From positions 1-20,270 of the forward strand of contig JAFMJA010000016.1 of NCBI GenBank assembly GCA_017853735.1: 20,270 bases of DNA, written 5' to 3'. Origin of the DNA: Burkholderiaceae bacterium (GTDB lineage Bacteria > Pseudomonadota > Gammaproteobacteria > Burkholderiales > Burkholderiaceae_C). A program made the position numbers and the translations under genes. Numbering within the stretch: position 1 is the stretch's first letter; each line of letters starts with the position of its first letter. Under the pieces are notes generated by a model, which was not told the origin of the DNA, did not search any database, and saw only the letters and a list, made by a program, of their open reading frames with translations. Positions 9,033-17,478 of this stretch are shown piece after piece.

Positions 9033-9063
9033 GTCAGTGTTCACTGATCTTTAAAGTCAGTCA

Positions 9064-10170
9064 TCAAGCCACCCTTCGCAGGGCTCTGGAGTAGCTATGG
9101 ACGGCACTGACCAGGCAACTGACATGATCGGGTGGGGTGTACTGACTGATGCCATGGCCGAGGTTGAAGATATGCGTGGGTCCGGTCGCATGCAAATCCT
9201 GGTGGGGCGGTCCGAAACTGTCGAGCACCCGCCGAACTTGGGCTTCAATCTGATCGGGTGAGGCGAATAGGATATTCGGGTCCAGATTGCCTTGTAGGGC
9301 TTTGTGTTGACCCACCAATGCCCGTGCTTTGCCAAGGTTCATGGTCCAATCCAAGCCAAGAACCTCACAGTCGAGCTGACCCATTTCTTGCAGCCACATT
9401 CCCCCGCCCTTGGTAAAGACGATACGCGGTACGACCTGGTCATCCACACCCTTGCGCGTCAACCGTGCAAGTACCTGGGAGGTGTATGCCAGGCTGAACT
9501 GCTGAAATGCGCCATCAGCCAAAACACCGCCCCAGCTGTCAAAAATCATCACCGCCTGCGCACCAGCGTCAATTTGTGCGTTCAGATATGCAGCAACAGA
9601 ATCGGCGTTGGTCTGAAGAATACGGTGCATCAGATCAGGGCGGCTGTAAAGCATGCTCTTGACCAAGCGGTAGTCGTCAGAGCCGGCGCCCTCAACCATA
9701 TAGCAGGCCAGTGTCCAGGGGCTTCCGGAGAAGCCAATCAGAGGCACTTGACCAGAAAGAGCTTTGCGAATGGAGGTGACAGCGTCAAAGACATAACGCA
9801 ACTTGTTCATGTCCGGAACATGCAGTTGACCCACCGCGGCTTCGTCTCGCACTGGATTGGCAAAACGGGGCCCTTCACCCTGGGCAAAAGATAAGCCCAA
9901 GCCCATGGCGTCTGGCACCGTCAAGATATCGGAAAACAGAATGGCCGCATCAAGTGGGTATCGTGCCAAAGGCTGCAGGGTGACTTCGGTCGCGAAGTTC
10001 ACATTGGTCGCCAAGCCCATGAAGCTGCCCGCCTGGCTTCGGGTTGCACAGTATTCGGGAAGGTAGCGACCAGCCTGGCGCATCAGCCAGATGGGAGTGT
10101 AGTCGGTGGCCTGGCGCATGCAGGCGCGTAAAAAGGTGTCATTTTTCAGTGGGGCAAAGCTCGGGCTCAT
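9064..10170 (-). CDS. hemE: uroporphyrinogen decarboxylase
   Basis: A 368-residue cytosolic enzyme that removes four carboxyl groups from uroporphyrinogen III to give coproporphyrinogen III in haem synthesis. Diagnostic sequences are [15 protein letters not shown] near residues 26-40 (substrate-binding arginines), [15 protein letters not shown] (catalytic aspartate region) and [16 protein letters not shown]. The C-terminal part carries [10 protein letters not shown] and [16 protein letters not shown]. Length and start match the family. It lies upstream of priA on the same strand but is separated by 316 bases, so priA likely has its own promoter. Identification is secure. Confidence 0.98.
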   Translation of the reverse strand: MSPSFAPLKNDTFLRACMRQATDYTPIWLMRQAGRYLPEYCATRSQAGSFMGLATNVNFATEVTLQPLARYPLDAAILFSDILTVPDAMGLGLSFAQGEGPRFANPVRDEAAVGQLHVPDMNKLRYVFDAVTSIRKALSGQVPLIGFSGSPWTLACYMVEGAGSDDYRLVKSMLYSRPDLMHRILQTNADSVAAYLNAQIDAGAQAVMIFDSWGGVLADGAFQQFSLAYTSQVLARLTRKGVDDQVVPRIVFTKGGGMWLQEMGQLDCEVLGLDWTMNLGKARALVGQHKALQGNLDPNILFASPDQIEAQVRRVLDSFGPPHQDLHATGPTHIFNLGHGISQYTPPDHVSCLVSAVHSYSRALRRVA

Positions 10171-10253
10171 GCATGGATTGTCGCAGAGCCAAATGACCCG
10201 ATAAGAAGGTTTGCAGCGCTGTGAGCGTACAAAGTTGGCGCGGCAATCAGAGC

Positions 10254-10607
10254 CTATTGAGCCAGCCGAACCTCGAGAATTTCAAATTCAATGGCCTCAC
10301 GGTAGATGCGAGCATCCTGCGTGGCCATATGGAGAAGAATTTTGGGGGCCTGACGCTCAACCAGACGATGGGCCAATATGCCCAACAGTACCAGCCCAAG
10401 CCCAAGCCAAGGGTAAGCAAAAAAAGCGAGGCCGATACCAGTTCCTATCAGGGGCAAGATCAGCGCGGTCAACATCAGCCGGTGCTTGACATATTTGCGC
10501 GCCCGCTCCGGGTTGACAATCACACGAAAGCGCCCAGCCGGCAGTCCGGTTCGAAATTCCTGATGGGAAACTTCGACGGTCAGTGGGTTGTCATCTGTGC
10601 TGTCCAT
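10254..10607 (-). CDS. unknown small membrane protein (two predicted helices)
   Basis: I do not recognise the family. The 117-residue protein has a soluble N-terminal part, two closely spaced hydrophobic helices ([20 protein letters not shown] and the following [15 protein letters not shown]), and a charged C-terminal part with [19 protein letters not shown]. This suggests a hairpin membrane anchor with cytoplasmic ends. The start is uncertain: ATG 10607 gives a gap of 43 bases to dsbD, while ATG 10679 would add 24 residues and overlap dsbD by 29 bases. Neither has a strong ribosome binding site. It follows dsbD on the same strand and is probably co-transcribed with it. A role in redox or envelope biology would be guilt by association only. 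Confidence 0.65.
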   Translation of the reverse strand: MDSTDDNPLTVEVSHQEFRTGLPAGRFRVIVNPERARKYVKHRLMLTALILPLIGTGIGLAFFAYPWLGLGLVLLGILAHRLVERQAPKILLHMATQDARIYREAIEFEILEVRLAQ

Positions 10608-10650
10608 CGCGGAAATTGGGTCTGGTGGGCAAGAGGCGGCAAACGAACCA

Positions 10651-12822
10651 TCACAATCGATTGAGTGCTGAGCGAACATCCGAAACCGTGAGAATTTCAG
10701 ACATCACGACGGGAGCAACTCCCTGTTTGTAGAACACATAGACGGGCACGCCGCTGCGTCCAAGTTGCGACAAAGCAGCACTGATGGCGGGATCGCGTCG
10801 GGTCCAATCAGCCCTGAGCATGGTGACACGCTTGGCATCGAAGTCGGCCAGGAGGTTGACATCCGCCAGAGTCGTTTGTTTGTTGAATTGGCAGGTCACG
10901 CACCAGGCGGCAGTGAAATCAACAAAGACGATTTGGCCTTGTGCGGTCAGTTGTTCAACCCGGCCAGGAGACCATGGCTGCCAGCGAATATTGGTCGGCC
11001 CTGCCGGGTCAGTGGCCTGCACAGTCGGCCCGGCGTTTGGAAGAAGGTAGGAGCCCAGGCCCCATATTCCCAAACCCAGGACAAGCAGCATGGCGCTGGT
11101 CATGAAAACTCGCAAACGCCCAGCCAGGGTGAATGACCATAGCACCGCGCTGAGCGTTAAAAGCAAGCTCAGCAGAGCGCCAGCGCCATCAACGCCATTC
11201 TGATGACCCAGAACCCAGACCATCCAGATCACGGTCATGAACATGGGGAATGCCAGCAATTGGCGGAATGTCTGCATCCAGGCACCTGGGCGAGGCAGGA
11301 GCGTTGCAAGGGCAGGAATGAAGCTGGCTGCCAGGAAAGGTAAAGACAAACCCAAGCCAAGTGTTGCGAAAATCAACAAGGCTTGAAATGTGGGGAGTGT
11401 GATGGCCAAGCCCAGCGACACACCCATGAATGGAGCTGTGCAGGGGGAGGCCACGGCGACCGCCAGGACCCCGGTCAAAAATGAATCGAGCACCGGATGG
11501 CGTGCTTGCATGGAAGCCAGCGAGGACGGGACAAACTGGCCGAACTCAAACAAGCCGGCCAAATTCAGCCCGATCACCATGAATAGCACCGCCAGGGCGC
11601 TGACAATCAGAGGATTCTGGAGCTGAAATCCCCAACCCAGGCTTTCGCCAAGGGCACGCAGGCTGAGCATCAGCAGCCCCAAGGCCATGAAGCTGCTGAT
11701 CACACCGACTGTGTATGACAGACCGCTGATACGGTGGGCGCGACGATCCTCAGCGTGGCGAGTGAAACTCATCACCTTGATCGCGAGTACAGGGAATACG
11801 CAAGGCATCAGGTTGAGCACCAGACCACCGAGCAACGCGCCGAGCAGTGCAGCGAGAAAAGTGGTGGGGACTTGACGCTCCAGCTGGGCAGAGTTGGACT
11901 CAAGCGCAGCCTGCAGAGCGGGTGATACAGCGGCCCGGGTCGCAGCCTTAGGCCATTCTCCGCGTACCGGCAGCTCTGCCCGCCAGCCTTGGTCTTGATG
12001 GGTGATCACAAGCGTCAGCGTGGCGGGGCTGTTGGAGCGCTGTTCGGCTAGCGGCAAGCGGGCAGTCCACAAATCGCCTTGCCAGGCCTGCTGCCAGGGC
12101 GCTGAGGGATTGATCACCTCAGCCAGTTCGGGAAAAGCCTCAAGCTGGCGGCCCTGCAGATTGGGCGGCAGGCCATGAACGCCAATTTCAAGAATCTCGC
12201 CCGCAATTTTGGCGTGACTGTTTGACGATGGGGGAAGTGGGCGGGGCTGGGCAGCCAGTGCGCTGTCAAACGCGGCCCGATGGATGGCAGTGGAGCCCTG
12301 CAACGGAATATCCAGGGCAAACTCCCCCTCTTCCGGTATGCATTCGGTGCGGCAGACCAGCCAGCTCGCCCGCAATTTGACGCTGAGTTGTCGAGCTAGG
12401 GGGGTGGGTCGAAAGTCGTTGGTGAGCGACAAGGGCACCGGTAGCAGCACGGTGCCCTCGTAGCCGTAGTTGATCACGTTTCCCAGAGGCAGTATTTTGG
12501 GCAGTGGCCAGGCAATCTCACCAGCCTGTACGCCCAAAGGAAGTGACCATTCCAGTTGGGTGGGAAGCCCGGAATCTCCGGAGTTTTTCCAATAAGTGTG
12601 CCAGCCAGGCTGGTGCTTCAGTTGCAAGCCCAGCCAGAGTGGCTGTCCGGCAACTACCCCTTGAGGCGCATACGCCATCAGCTCGGCCCGGACCTGATCG
12701 GTGGTGACAACGGCCTTGGTGCCAGGCAGCGCCAGCTGGGCTGAGACAGCTGATGTGAATGCCGTGGCTACAAGCCACAGCAGACACAGTCGCAGGAGTC
12801 GGCAGAGCCAGAAAGTCGTCAT
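10651..12822 (-). CDS. ScsB/DsbD-type thiol:disulfide interchange protein
   Basis: A 723-residue inner-membrane electron conduit that carries reducing power from cytoplasmic thioredoxin to periplasmic substrates. A signal peptide spans about 1-28 (ending SAVSA). The periplasmic N-terminal domain has GWHTYWKNSGDSG and the cysteine pair C157/C161 (WLVCRTEC). The membrane domain has C341 (NLMPCVFPVLAIKV) and C461 (ASPCTAPFMG). The C-terminal thioredoxin-like domain has the CVTC motif at 641-644. All six redox cysteines are thus present. The N-terminal domain resembles ScsB-type proteins more than classical E. coli DsbD. The start is ATG 12822, with AAGG nearby and the signal peptide directly after. 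Exact partners cannot be read from sequence. Confidence 0.9.
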   Translation of the reverse strand: MTTFWLCRLLRLCLLWLVATAFTSAVSAQLALPGTKAVVTTDQVRAELMAYAPQGVVAGQPLWLGLQLKHQPGWHTYWKNSGDSGLPTQLEWSLPLGVQAGEIAWPLPKILPLGNVINYGYEGTVLLPVPLSLTNDFRPTPLARQLSVKLRASWLVCRTECIPEEGEFALDIPLQGSTAIHRAAFDSALAAQPRPLPPSSNSHAKIAGEILEIGVHGLPPNLQGRQLEAFPELAEVINPSAPWQQAWQGDLWTARLPLAEQRSNSPATLTLVITHQDQGWRAELPVRGEWPKAATRAAVSPALQAALESNSAQLERQVPTTFLAALLGALLGGLVLNLMPCVFPVLAIKVMSFTRHAEDRRAHRISGLSYTVGVISSFMALGLLMLSLRALGESLGWGFQLQNPLIVSALAVLFMVIGLNLAGLFEFGQFVPSSLASMQARHPVLDSFLTGVLAVAVASPCTAPFMGVSLGLAITLPTFQALLIFATLGLGLSLPFLAASFIPALATLLPRPGAWMQTFRQLLAFPMFMTVIWMVWVLGHQNGVDGAGALLSLLLTLSAVLWSFTLAGRLRVFMTSAMLLVLGLGIWGLGSYLLPNAGPTVQATDPAGPTNIRWQPWSPGRVEQLTAQGQIVFVDFTAAWCVTCQFNKQTTLADVNLLADFDAKRVTMLRADWTRRDPAISAALSQLGRSGVPVYVFYKQGVAPVVMSEILTVSDVRSALNRL

Positions 12823-12948
12823 GAACTGCCTTACGTACAGAGATTGGACGAGATTAGAAGCATCTTGTTGCTTTGAAGTTCCGCTAGATCGAGGCAATGG
12901 AGAAATGATGAATATAAGTCATTCAAAACAACTGGGACGATCGTAGCC

Positions 12949-12977
12949 TTGAAAGAAAAGCAAACCTGTTGTATATG
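12949..12977 (+). promoter_or_regulatory. sigma70-like promoter of the CFA operon
   Basis: TTGAAA (12949-12954) and TATATG (12972-12977) are separated by exactly 17 bases. A start near 12984 would leave a 45-base leader before the GTG start, including the strong ribosome binding site AAGGAGGG at 13016-13023. It lies in the 206-base region between the diverging dsbD-type and CFA genes. Confidence 0.55.
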
Positions 12978-13028
12978 GATATTCCTAACTTACAAGGCGA
13001 AAGGCTATAGCCAGCAAGGAGGGCAAAA

Positions 13029-14276
13029 GTGACCAGCATGGAATCGGTCTTGTCTCCATGGGCTGAAAAATTTCGGTCCCGAACTGATTTGCCTGTTTTA
13101 CTGCGATGGGGCAATGATGTTGCCAGCGCAGAAGGTGGATTGCGCCTGGGTGAATTCAGTCATCCCAAGGTGGAGATCCTGATACGCAAAGCCGCTGCAT
13201 TGCCCCTGTTGATGACCCCCAGCCTGGACAATTTGGGGCAGGCGTACGTGGAAGGCTTGATCGATGTGCGCGGCAGCGTGGAGGATGTGCTTGATATGGC
13301 CCACCGGTTGGCCGAGGCGGGAAGCCAGACTGAGCGACGCTTGACCCGCCTGGTGAGATATTTCACCCATACCCCTCAGAGCGATAGCGAAGCCATTCGA
13401 TACCACTACGATGTCTCCAACGACTTCTATCAGGTTTGGCTGGACTCCGGCATGGTTTATTCCTGCGCCTATTTTGAAAATGGCGACGAAACCCTGGCCC
13501 AGGCGCAACAAAAGAAAATCGACCATATTCTCACCAAGTTGCGCCTGCAACCAGGGCAGCGTCTGCTGGATATCGGATGCGGCTGGGGGGCGCTGGTGAT
13601 GCGGGCAGCCAGTTGTTTTGGTGCCCGCTGTGTGGGCATTACGCTCTCTCCGCGCCAATACGAGTTGGCCAGGGAACGGGTACGCCAGGCCGGACTGGCC
13701 GATCGGGTCGAAATTCGTATGCAGGACTACCGTGAGGTGAGCGGCCCGTTTGATCGCATCACCAGCGTCGGCATGTTTGAGCATGTTGGGGTCAAGTATC
13801 TGGCCAAGTACTTTTCCCGCATCCGTGAACTGCTGACCGACGATGGTTGGGCGCTGAATCATGGCATCACGTCGACCGATGCCAATGATGGTGAAACCAG
13901 TTTTGGCGGCGGTCGATTCATAGACCGTTATGTGTTTCCCCGGGGCGAGTTGCCACACATCGGGACAGTCCTGCGCACCATGCAGGAGGGCGGGCTGGAA
14001 GCCCTGGATGTGGAGAGCCTGCGCCGCCACTACGCGCGCACCATGGGCTTGTGGAGCAAAGCCTTTGAGGAAAATGCTGATCGGCTCAAGAACCTGGTCG
14101 ATGAAAAGCGCTGGCGTATCTGGCGTGTTTACCTGGCAGGGTGCAAATGGGCTTTTGAGCACGACGAGATATCACTGTTCCAGGTGCTGTGCCGCAAATC
14201 CGGTCGAACTGCAAGCGAACTGCCCTGGTCGCGACACTGGATTTACCCAGGCCGGCAGCAAGGTCGGGCCGGATAA
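13029..14276 (+). CDS. cfa: cyclopropane-fatty-acyl-phospholipid synthase family methyltransferase
   Basis: A 415-residue SAM-dependent enzyme of the CFA synthase family, which adds a methylene bridge to unsaturated acyl chains of membrane phospholipids. An N-terminal region (about 1-110) precedes the methyltransferase domain, with SAM-binding motif LLDIGCGWG (179-187). Likely active-site equivalents of E. coli Cfa are C146 (YSCAYF), E251 (GMFEHVG), H278 and Y335 (RRHYARTMGLW). The start is GTG 13029, five bases after a near-perfect AAGGAGGG; an ATG nine bases later is too far from it. It heads a tight operon with the radical SAM gene. Other CFA-fold products, such as methylated or methylene fatty acids, are possible. 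Confidence 0.9.
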   Translation: MTSMESVLSPWAEKFRSRTDLPVLLRWGNDVASAEGGLRLGEFSHPKVEILIRKAAALPLLMTPSLDNLGQAYVEGLIDVRGSVEDVLDMAHRLAEAGSQTERRLTRLVRYFTHTPQSDSEAIRYHYDVSNDFYQVWLDSGMVYSCAYFENGDETLAQAQQKKIDHILTKLRLQPGQRLLDIGCGWGALVMRAASCFGARCVGITLSPRQYELARERVRQAGLADRVEIRMQDYREVSGPFDRITSVGMFEHVGVKYLAKYFSRIRELLTDDGWALNHGITSTDANDGETSFGGGRFIDRYVFPRGELPHIGTVLRTMQEGGLEALDVESLRRHYARTMGLWSKAFEENADRLKNLVDEKRWRIWRVYLAGCKWAFEHDEISLFQVLCRKSGRTASELPWSRHWIYPGRQQGRAG

Positions 14277-14283
14277 TAGTGGC

Positions 14284-15921
14284 ATGGACCCCTCCGCTAT
14301 CGTTCTGACCACCCTCAACGCCAAGTACATCCACGCCTCGCTGGGCTTGCGCTATCTGTTGGCCAATATGGCCCGTTATGGTGGACAGGAACTGCGCGAT
14401 CAGAGCCTGATTCGTGAGTTCACTATCTCGAGAGACCCTAAAGAGATTGTGGAGGAATTGCTGGCGCTGAACCCGGCCATCATTGGGTTGGGTGTCTATA
14501 TCTGGAATGTTAGGCAGACAACCGAAGTATTGCGCCAACTCAAAGCGGCCCGACCCGAAGTGAAGCTTGTACTAGGAGGACCAGAGGTCAGTCACGAAAC
14601 CGATGATCAAGAGGTAGTGGCATTGGCAGATCATGTGATCACCGGCTGGGGTGATGTGAGTTTCCCCAAACTTTGTCGCAGGCTCCTTGAATTGCCGGCT
14701 ATTGACAAGTTTGACCAGCTGCGGCCGGGGCCTGGCCTGGCAAATTCTTTTTACTTGTCTTCGGATGTGAATCCCCCGCCCATGGAGCTGCCGAAAATCA
14801 TTGCGGGTGAGCAACCGCCACTGAAGGACATTGCAATGCCCTACTCGGAATACGGCGAGGAAGATCTGGCCCACCGCCAGCTGTATGTCGAGGCTTCACG
14901 AGGCTGCCCATTCAAGTGTGAGTTCTGTCTGAGTTCCCTGGACAAGACCGCTTGGGCCTTTGACCTGGACAGGTTTTTGGCCGAACTCGACAAATTGCAC
15001 CTTCGCGGGGCCAGGAACTTCAAGTTCGTTGACCGCACTTTCAATTTGAAAGTGGAAAACTCGGTGCGGATATTGCAATTTTTTCTGGATCGTTTGAGCC
15101 AAGATTTATTCGTGCACTTTGAAGTAGTGCCGGATCACCTGCCTGAACGCCTGAAGGAATTGATAGCGCGCTTTCCGCCAGGGGCTTTGCAGTTTGAGGT
15201 GGGAATCCAGAGCTTCAATGAAGATGTGCAAAAACGCATCTCGAGAAAACAGGATAACGCCAAGAGCGATGCCAATTTACGCTGGCTGGTACAGGAAAGC
15301 GGCGTGCACTTGCATGTAGACCTGATATTCGGTTTGCCAGGTGAAACCCTGGAAAGCTTTGCGGCTGGCTTTGACCGGCTTTACGCCTTAGGGCCGCATG
15401 AAATTCAGCTTGGTGTTCTCAAGCGTTTGCGGGGAACTCCAATTGGCAGACATTCCCAAGAACACGGCATGATTTTTGACGAAGATCCACCCTACGCGGT
15501 GCAGCAGACAGGAGTGATAGATCGACAAGCCATGCAAGACTTTGCGCGGCTGGCTCGTTATTGGGATTTGCTGGCCAATTCCGGTCGCTTTAGCCAGACT
15601 TTGGACTTGCTGCTACAAGGCCCCTCGGCATTTCTGGCCTTTCAAAGCTTCAGCGAATGGCTTTGGAAGCGTCACAGCAAGACTGCCGGCCTCAACCCGG
15701 AAATGCTGGTGGACGATCTGTTTGTTTATCTGACCGGAAAGCGCCAACTGGACACCGAAAGGGTGCGCGCCCATCTGCTCAAAGATTATCTGACCAGTGG
15801 CGCCAGAGCCAGACCAAATTGCCTGCGACAGCTTCTTGCAGAGCAGGCCAAACCCAAGGCATTGACTGCAAGGCAAGGGGCCCAGCGCCAACGGCGCCAC
15901 CTCATGGCTGTCCAAGGCTAA
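14284..15921 (+). CDS. B12-binding-type radical SAM protein
   Basis: A 545-residue protein. The N-terminal part (about 1-140) resembles the B12-binding fold common in COG1032-type enzymes (opening IVLTTLNAKYIHASLGLRYL, later LVLGGPEVS), but the classical DxHxxG cobalamin motif is not evident. The radical SAM core has the 4Fe-4S motif C208-C212-C215 in EASRGCPFKCEFC. Further core features are VPDHLPERLKELI and FEVGIQSFNEDV, and a long C-terminal region resembles DUF4080. The start is ATG 14284, seven bases after the CFA stop. The frame stays open far upstream inside cfa, but that part is an overlapping-frame artefact. The reaction is unknown. Confidence 0.87.
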   Translation: MDPSAIVLTTLNAKYIHASLGLRYLLANMARYGGQELRDQSLIREFTISRDPKEIVEELLALNPAIIGLGVYIWNVRQTTEVLRQLKAARPEVKLVLGGPEVSHETDDQEVVALADHVITGWGDVSFPKLCRRLLELPAIDKFDQLRPGPGLANSFYLSSDVNPPPMELPKIIAGEQPPLKDIAMPYSEYGEEDLAHRQLYVEASRGCPFKCEFCLSSLDKTAWAFDLDRFLAELDKLHLRGARNFKFVDRTFNLKVENSVRILQFFLDRLSQDLFVHFEVVPDHLPERLKELIARFPPGALQFEVGIQSFNEDVQKRISRKQDNAKSDANLRWLVQESGVHLHVDLIFGLPGETLESFAAGFDRLYALGPHEIQLGVLKRLRGTPIGRHSQEHGMIFDEDPPYAVQQTGVIDRQAMQDFARLARYWDLLANSGRFSQTLDLLLQGPSAFLAFQSFSEWLWKRHSKTAGLNPEMLVDDLFVYLTGKRQLDTERVRAHLLKDYLTSGARARPNCLRQLLAEQAKPKALTARQGAQRQRRHLMAVQG

Positions 15922-15930
15922 GATAAGCAC

Positions 15931-16758
15931 ATGAGCCAGCCATCTCGTGCACCTTCCCGTTTTTGGGCCGATCTAACAACTGCGGACTTCGCCAATATTG
16001 ACCTGGCCAAGGTCATTGCGGTTTTGCCCCTGGGCGCGACTGAGCAACATGGGCCGCACTTACCCTTGAGTGTGGACTCGGACTTGGCGGAAGGGGTGAT
16101 CCAGGCCGCTTTGAGCCACATGCCGGATGACCTGCAGGTGCTTTTCCTGCCCGTGCAGACGGTGGGTTTCAGCCCGGAGCATCAGACGTTTGCCGGCACC
16201 TTGACCTTGTCGGCCGAAACGGTGATCCGGTTGTGGACAGAGCTTGGTGAATCCTTGGCGCGGTCTGGAATACGCAAGCTGGTCTTGTTCAATGCGCACG
16301 GCGGCCATGTAGGATTGATGGACGTTGTCGCACGCGACCTGCGCGCCAGACTGAACATGTTGGTGTACAGCGTGAGTTGGTTCAACCTGCCGATGGGTGA
16401 AGCTGAAAATCTTATTGCCATTGAAGAGCGCCGATTTGGCGTCCATGCTGGCCAGCTGGAAACCGCCATGATGATGGCGATCAAGCCAGGGAGTGTTCGG
16501 GCTGCACAATTGCTTCACTTCAGCTCTGCTGCTCAAGAACGAGCGGGCGCTTTCCCGATTCTTGGGAACGGCAAAAGCGCCAAATTGGCCTGGCAGATGC
16601 AGGACTACAACCGGGCCGGCGCAGCTGGCAACGCCGCTGCAGCAAGCGCTGAGCAAGGAAAAGCATTGCTGGCAGCCGCAGGTTTGGGTCTGGCGCAACT
16701 GCTGGCCGAGATCGACCGCCTGCCGCCAGAAGTGTTAAGTCATCCCCACAAAGCTTAG
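15931..16758 (+). CDS. creatininase-family amidohydrolase
   Basis: A 275-residue metal-dependent hydrolase of the creatininase fold, whose members cleave cyclic amides or peptide bonds (creatininase, FAPy deformylase, MftE). Metal-binding positions are visible: E38 and H40 in LGATEQHGPH, D49 in SVDSD, H123/H126 in FNAHGGHVG, and E177 in VHAGQLETA. Nine bases separate it from the radical SAM gene, so it is the third gene of that operon. The ribosome binding site is weak, consistent with coupling. It converges on the cytochrome c gene with only 17 bases between stops. True creatininase activity is not implied; the substrate is unknown. Confidence 0.88.
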   Translation: MSQPSRAPSRFWADLTTADFANIDLAKVIAVLPLGATEQHGPHLPLSVDSDLAEGVIQAALSHMPDDLQVLFLPVQTVGFSPEHQTFAGTLTLSAETVIRLWTELGESLARSGIRKLVLFNAHGGHVGLMDVVARDLRARLNMLVYSVSWFNLPMGEAENLIAIEERRFGVHAGQLETAMMMAIKPGSVRAAQLLHFSSAAQERAGAFPILGNGKSAKLAWQMQDYNRAGAAGNAAAASAEQGKALLAAAGLGLAQLLAEIDRLPPEVLSHPHKA

Positions 16759-16775
16759 CCGCCGCAAGACCAATT

Positions 16776-17192
16776 TCACTTGACCTGGATGCGATTGATG
16801 TATTCCAGCAGGGCCAGAATGCGGGCTCGCACCAATCCCGCCGAGTCATAAGGCGTATCCATGTAGTACTCTGCATCCTTGATGCGGTAGTCGCGTCCCC
16901 AGATAGGCATATCTCTTCCACCGTGAGCCTGTACATTGCCGCCCTCGATCACATCATAGAGGCGGTTCATTGGAAAAACTCCGCCGTTCTTTTTGGACTC
17001 CTGGGTCAGGTCAGGTGGGCTGCGACGCAGCAATTCGACAATTGGCCCTCTGCCTTTGCCGTCCATGCCGTGACAGCTGGCGCAATTGGACTCAAACTCC
17101 CGTTTGCCAAAATCAACGCGTTGCTGCGCAAGTACGGCACCGCTACAAAGCGCCAAGCCCAAAAGACTCAGTTTGAACACTGCTGTTTTCAT
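16776..17192 (-). CDS. secreted small c-type cytochrome
   Basis: A 138-residue class I cytochrome c. A signal peptide occupies about residues 1-22 (MKTAVFKLSLLGLALCSGAV then LA). One haem is attached at C37-A-S-C40-H41, and the probable axial methionine is M95 in GGRDMPIWG. The mature protein is expected in the periplasm as a one-electron carrier. The start is ATG 17192, preceded by AGGGGTGAG; longer in-frame starts would bury the signal peptide. It stands alone, so its redox partner is not evident. The C-terminal ARILALLEYINRIQ helix is usual for the family. Confidence 0.9.
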   Translation of the reverse strand: MKTAVFKLSLLGLALCSGAVLAQQRVDFGKREFESNCASCHGMDGKGRGPIVELLRRSPPDLTQESKKNGGVFPMNRLYDVIEGGNVQAHGGRDMPIWGRDYRIKDAEYYMDTPYDSAGLVRARILALLEYINRIQVK

Positions 17193-17221
17193 ACGCTCAC
17201 CCCTAGAAGTTGAACAAACAA

Positions 17222-17306
17222 CGGGCCTCGCCCGACATACGCGGACCTTATGACCCGCGAAATCATCATAGGAGTGTGGTTTTGGGGCGACTTGATCATC
17301 ATCAAG
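17222..17306 (-). promoter_or_regulatory. inverted repeats upstream of cytochrome c
   Basis: Two small dyads lie in the 286-base region between cytochrome c and the phosphatase gene. CGGGC-CTC-GCCCG (17222-17234) is followed on the minus strand by T-rich sequence, as in a weak leader terminator. CTTGAT-CATC-ATCAAG (17291-17306) looks like a possible operator. No well-spaced promoter could be assigned; the rest of the gap shows nothing I can name. Confidence 0.3.
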
Positions 17307-17407
17307 ACTGATCAAGAAGTGTGCGCTCTAAGCGGTGAAAAGTCGCCAATGCTTGAAGGCGCCAAGCAGCCAAGCCACTTTTTCAGAGCATCTCAAAGCA
17401 GCGCATT

Positions 17408-17428
17408 ACCCCCACATGGACAGGGGGT
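17408..17428 (-). terminator. candidate hairpin after the phosphatase gene
   Basis: ACCCCC (17408-17413) and GGGGGT (17423-17428) can pair around a nine-base loop, about 50 bases past the phosphatase stop. There is no T run after it, so it is a weak candidate for ending the LysE-PhzF-VOC-phosphatase transcript. Confidence 0.3.
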
Positions 17429-17478
17429 GGTCGATTTGCACCCTGGCTTTACCGAGGCGATGGCCAGCGAACAGCCTG

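Larger units (their letters stand above)
8748..9063. other. AT-rich gene-free region between hemE and priA
   Basis: By hand count GC over 8761-9060 is about 37%, clearly below the flanking genes. No credible coding sequence is seen. It holds one perfect and two near DnaA boxes, three GATC sites (8804, 8819, 9046), an inverted repeat TCAGTG-TT-CACTGA (9034-9047), a direct repeat AAGTCAGT (9031-9038 and 9054-9061), and a candidate minus-strand promoter. The upstream position suggests a long priA leader or regulatory region; an origin-like role is speculative. Confidence 0.6.

Noticed and set aside
13098..14162. 354-codon minus-strand frame opposite cfa
   Set aside because: A shadow of cfa; no recognisable domain and no ribosome binding site.
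13930..14283. N-terminal extension of the radical SAM protein inside cfa
   Set aside because: This is the +1 frame of cfa, Cys/Trp/Arg-rich and without homology features; the conserved protein begins at 14284.
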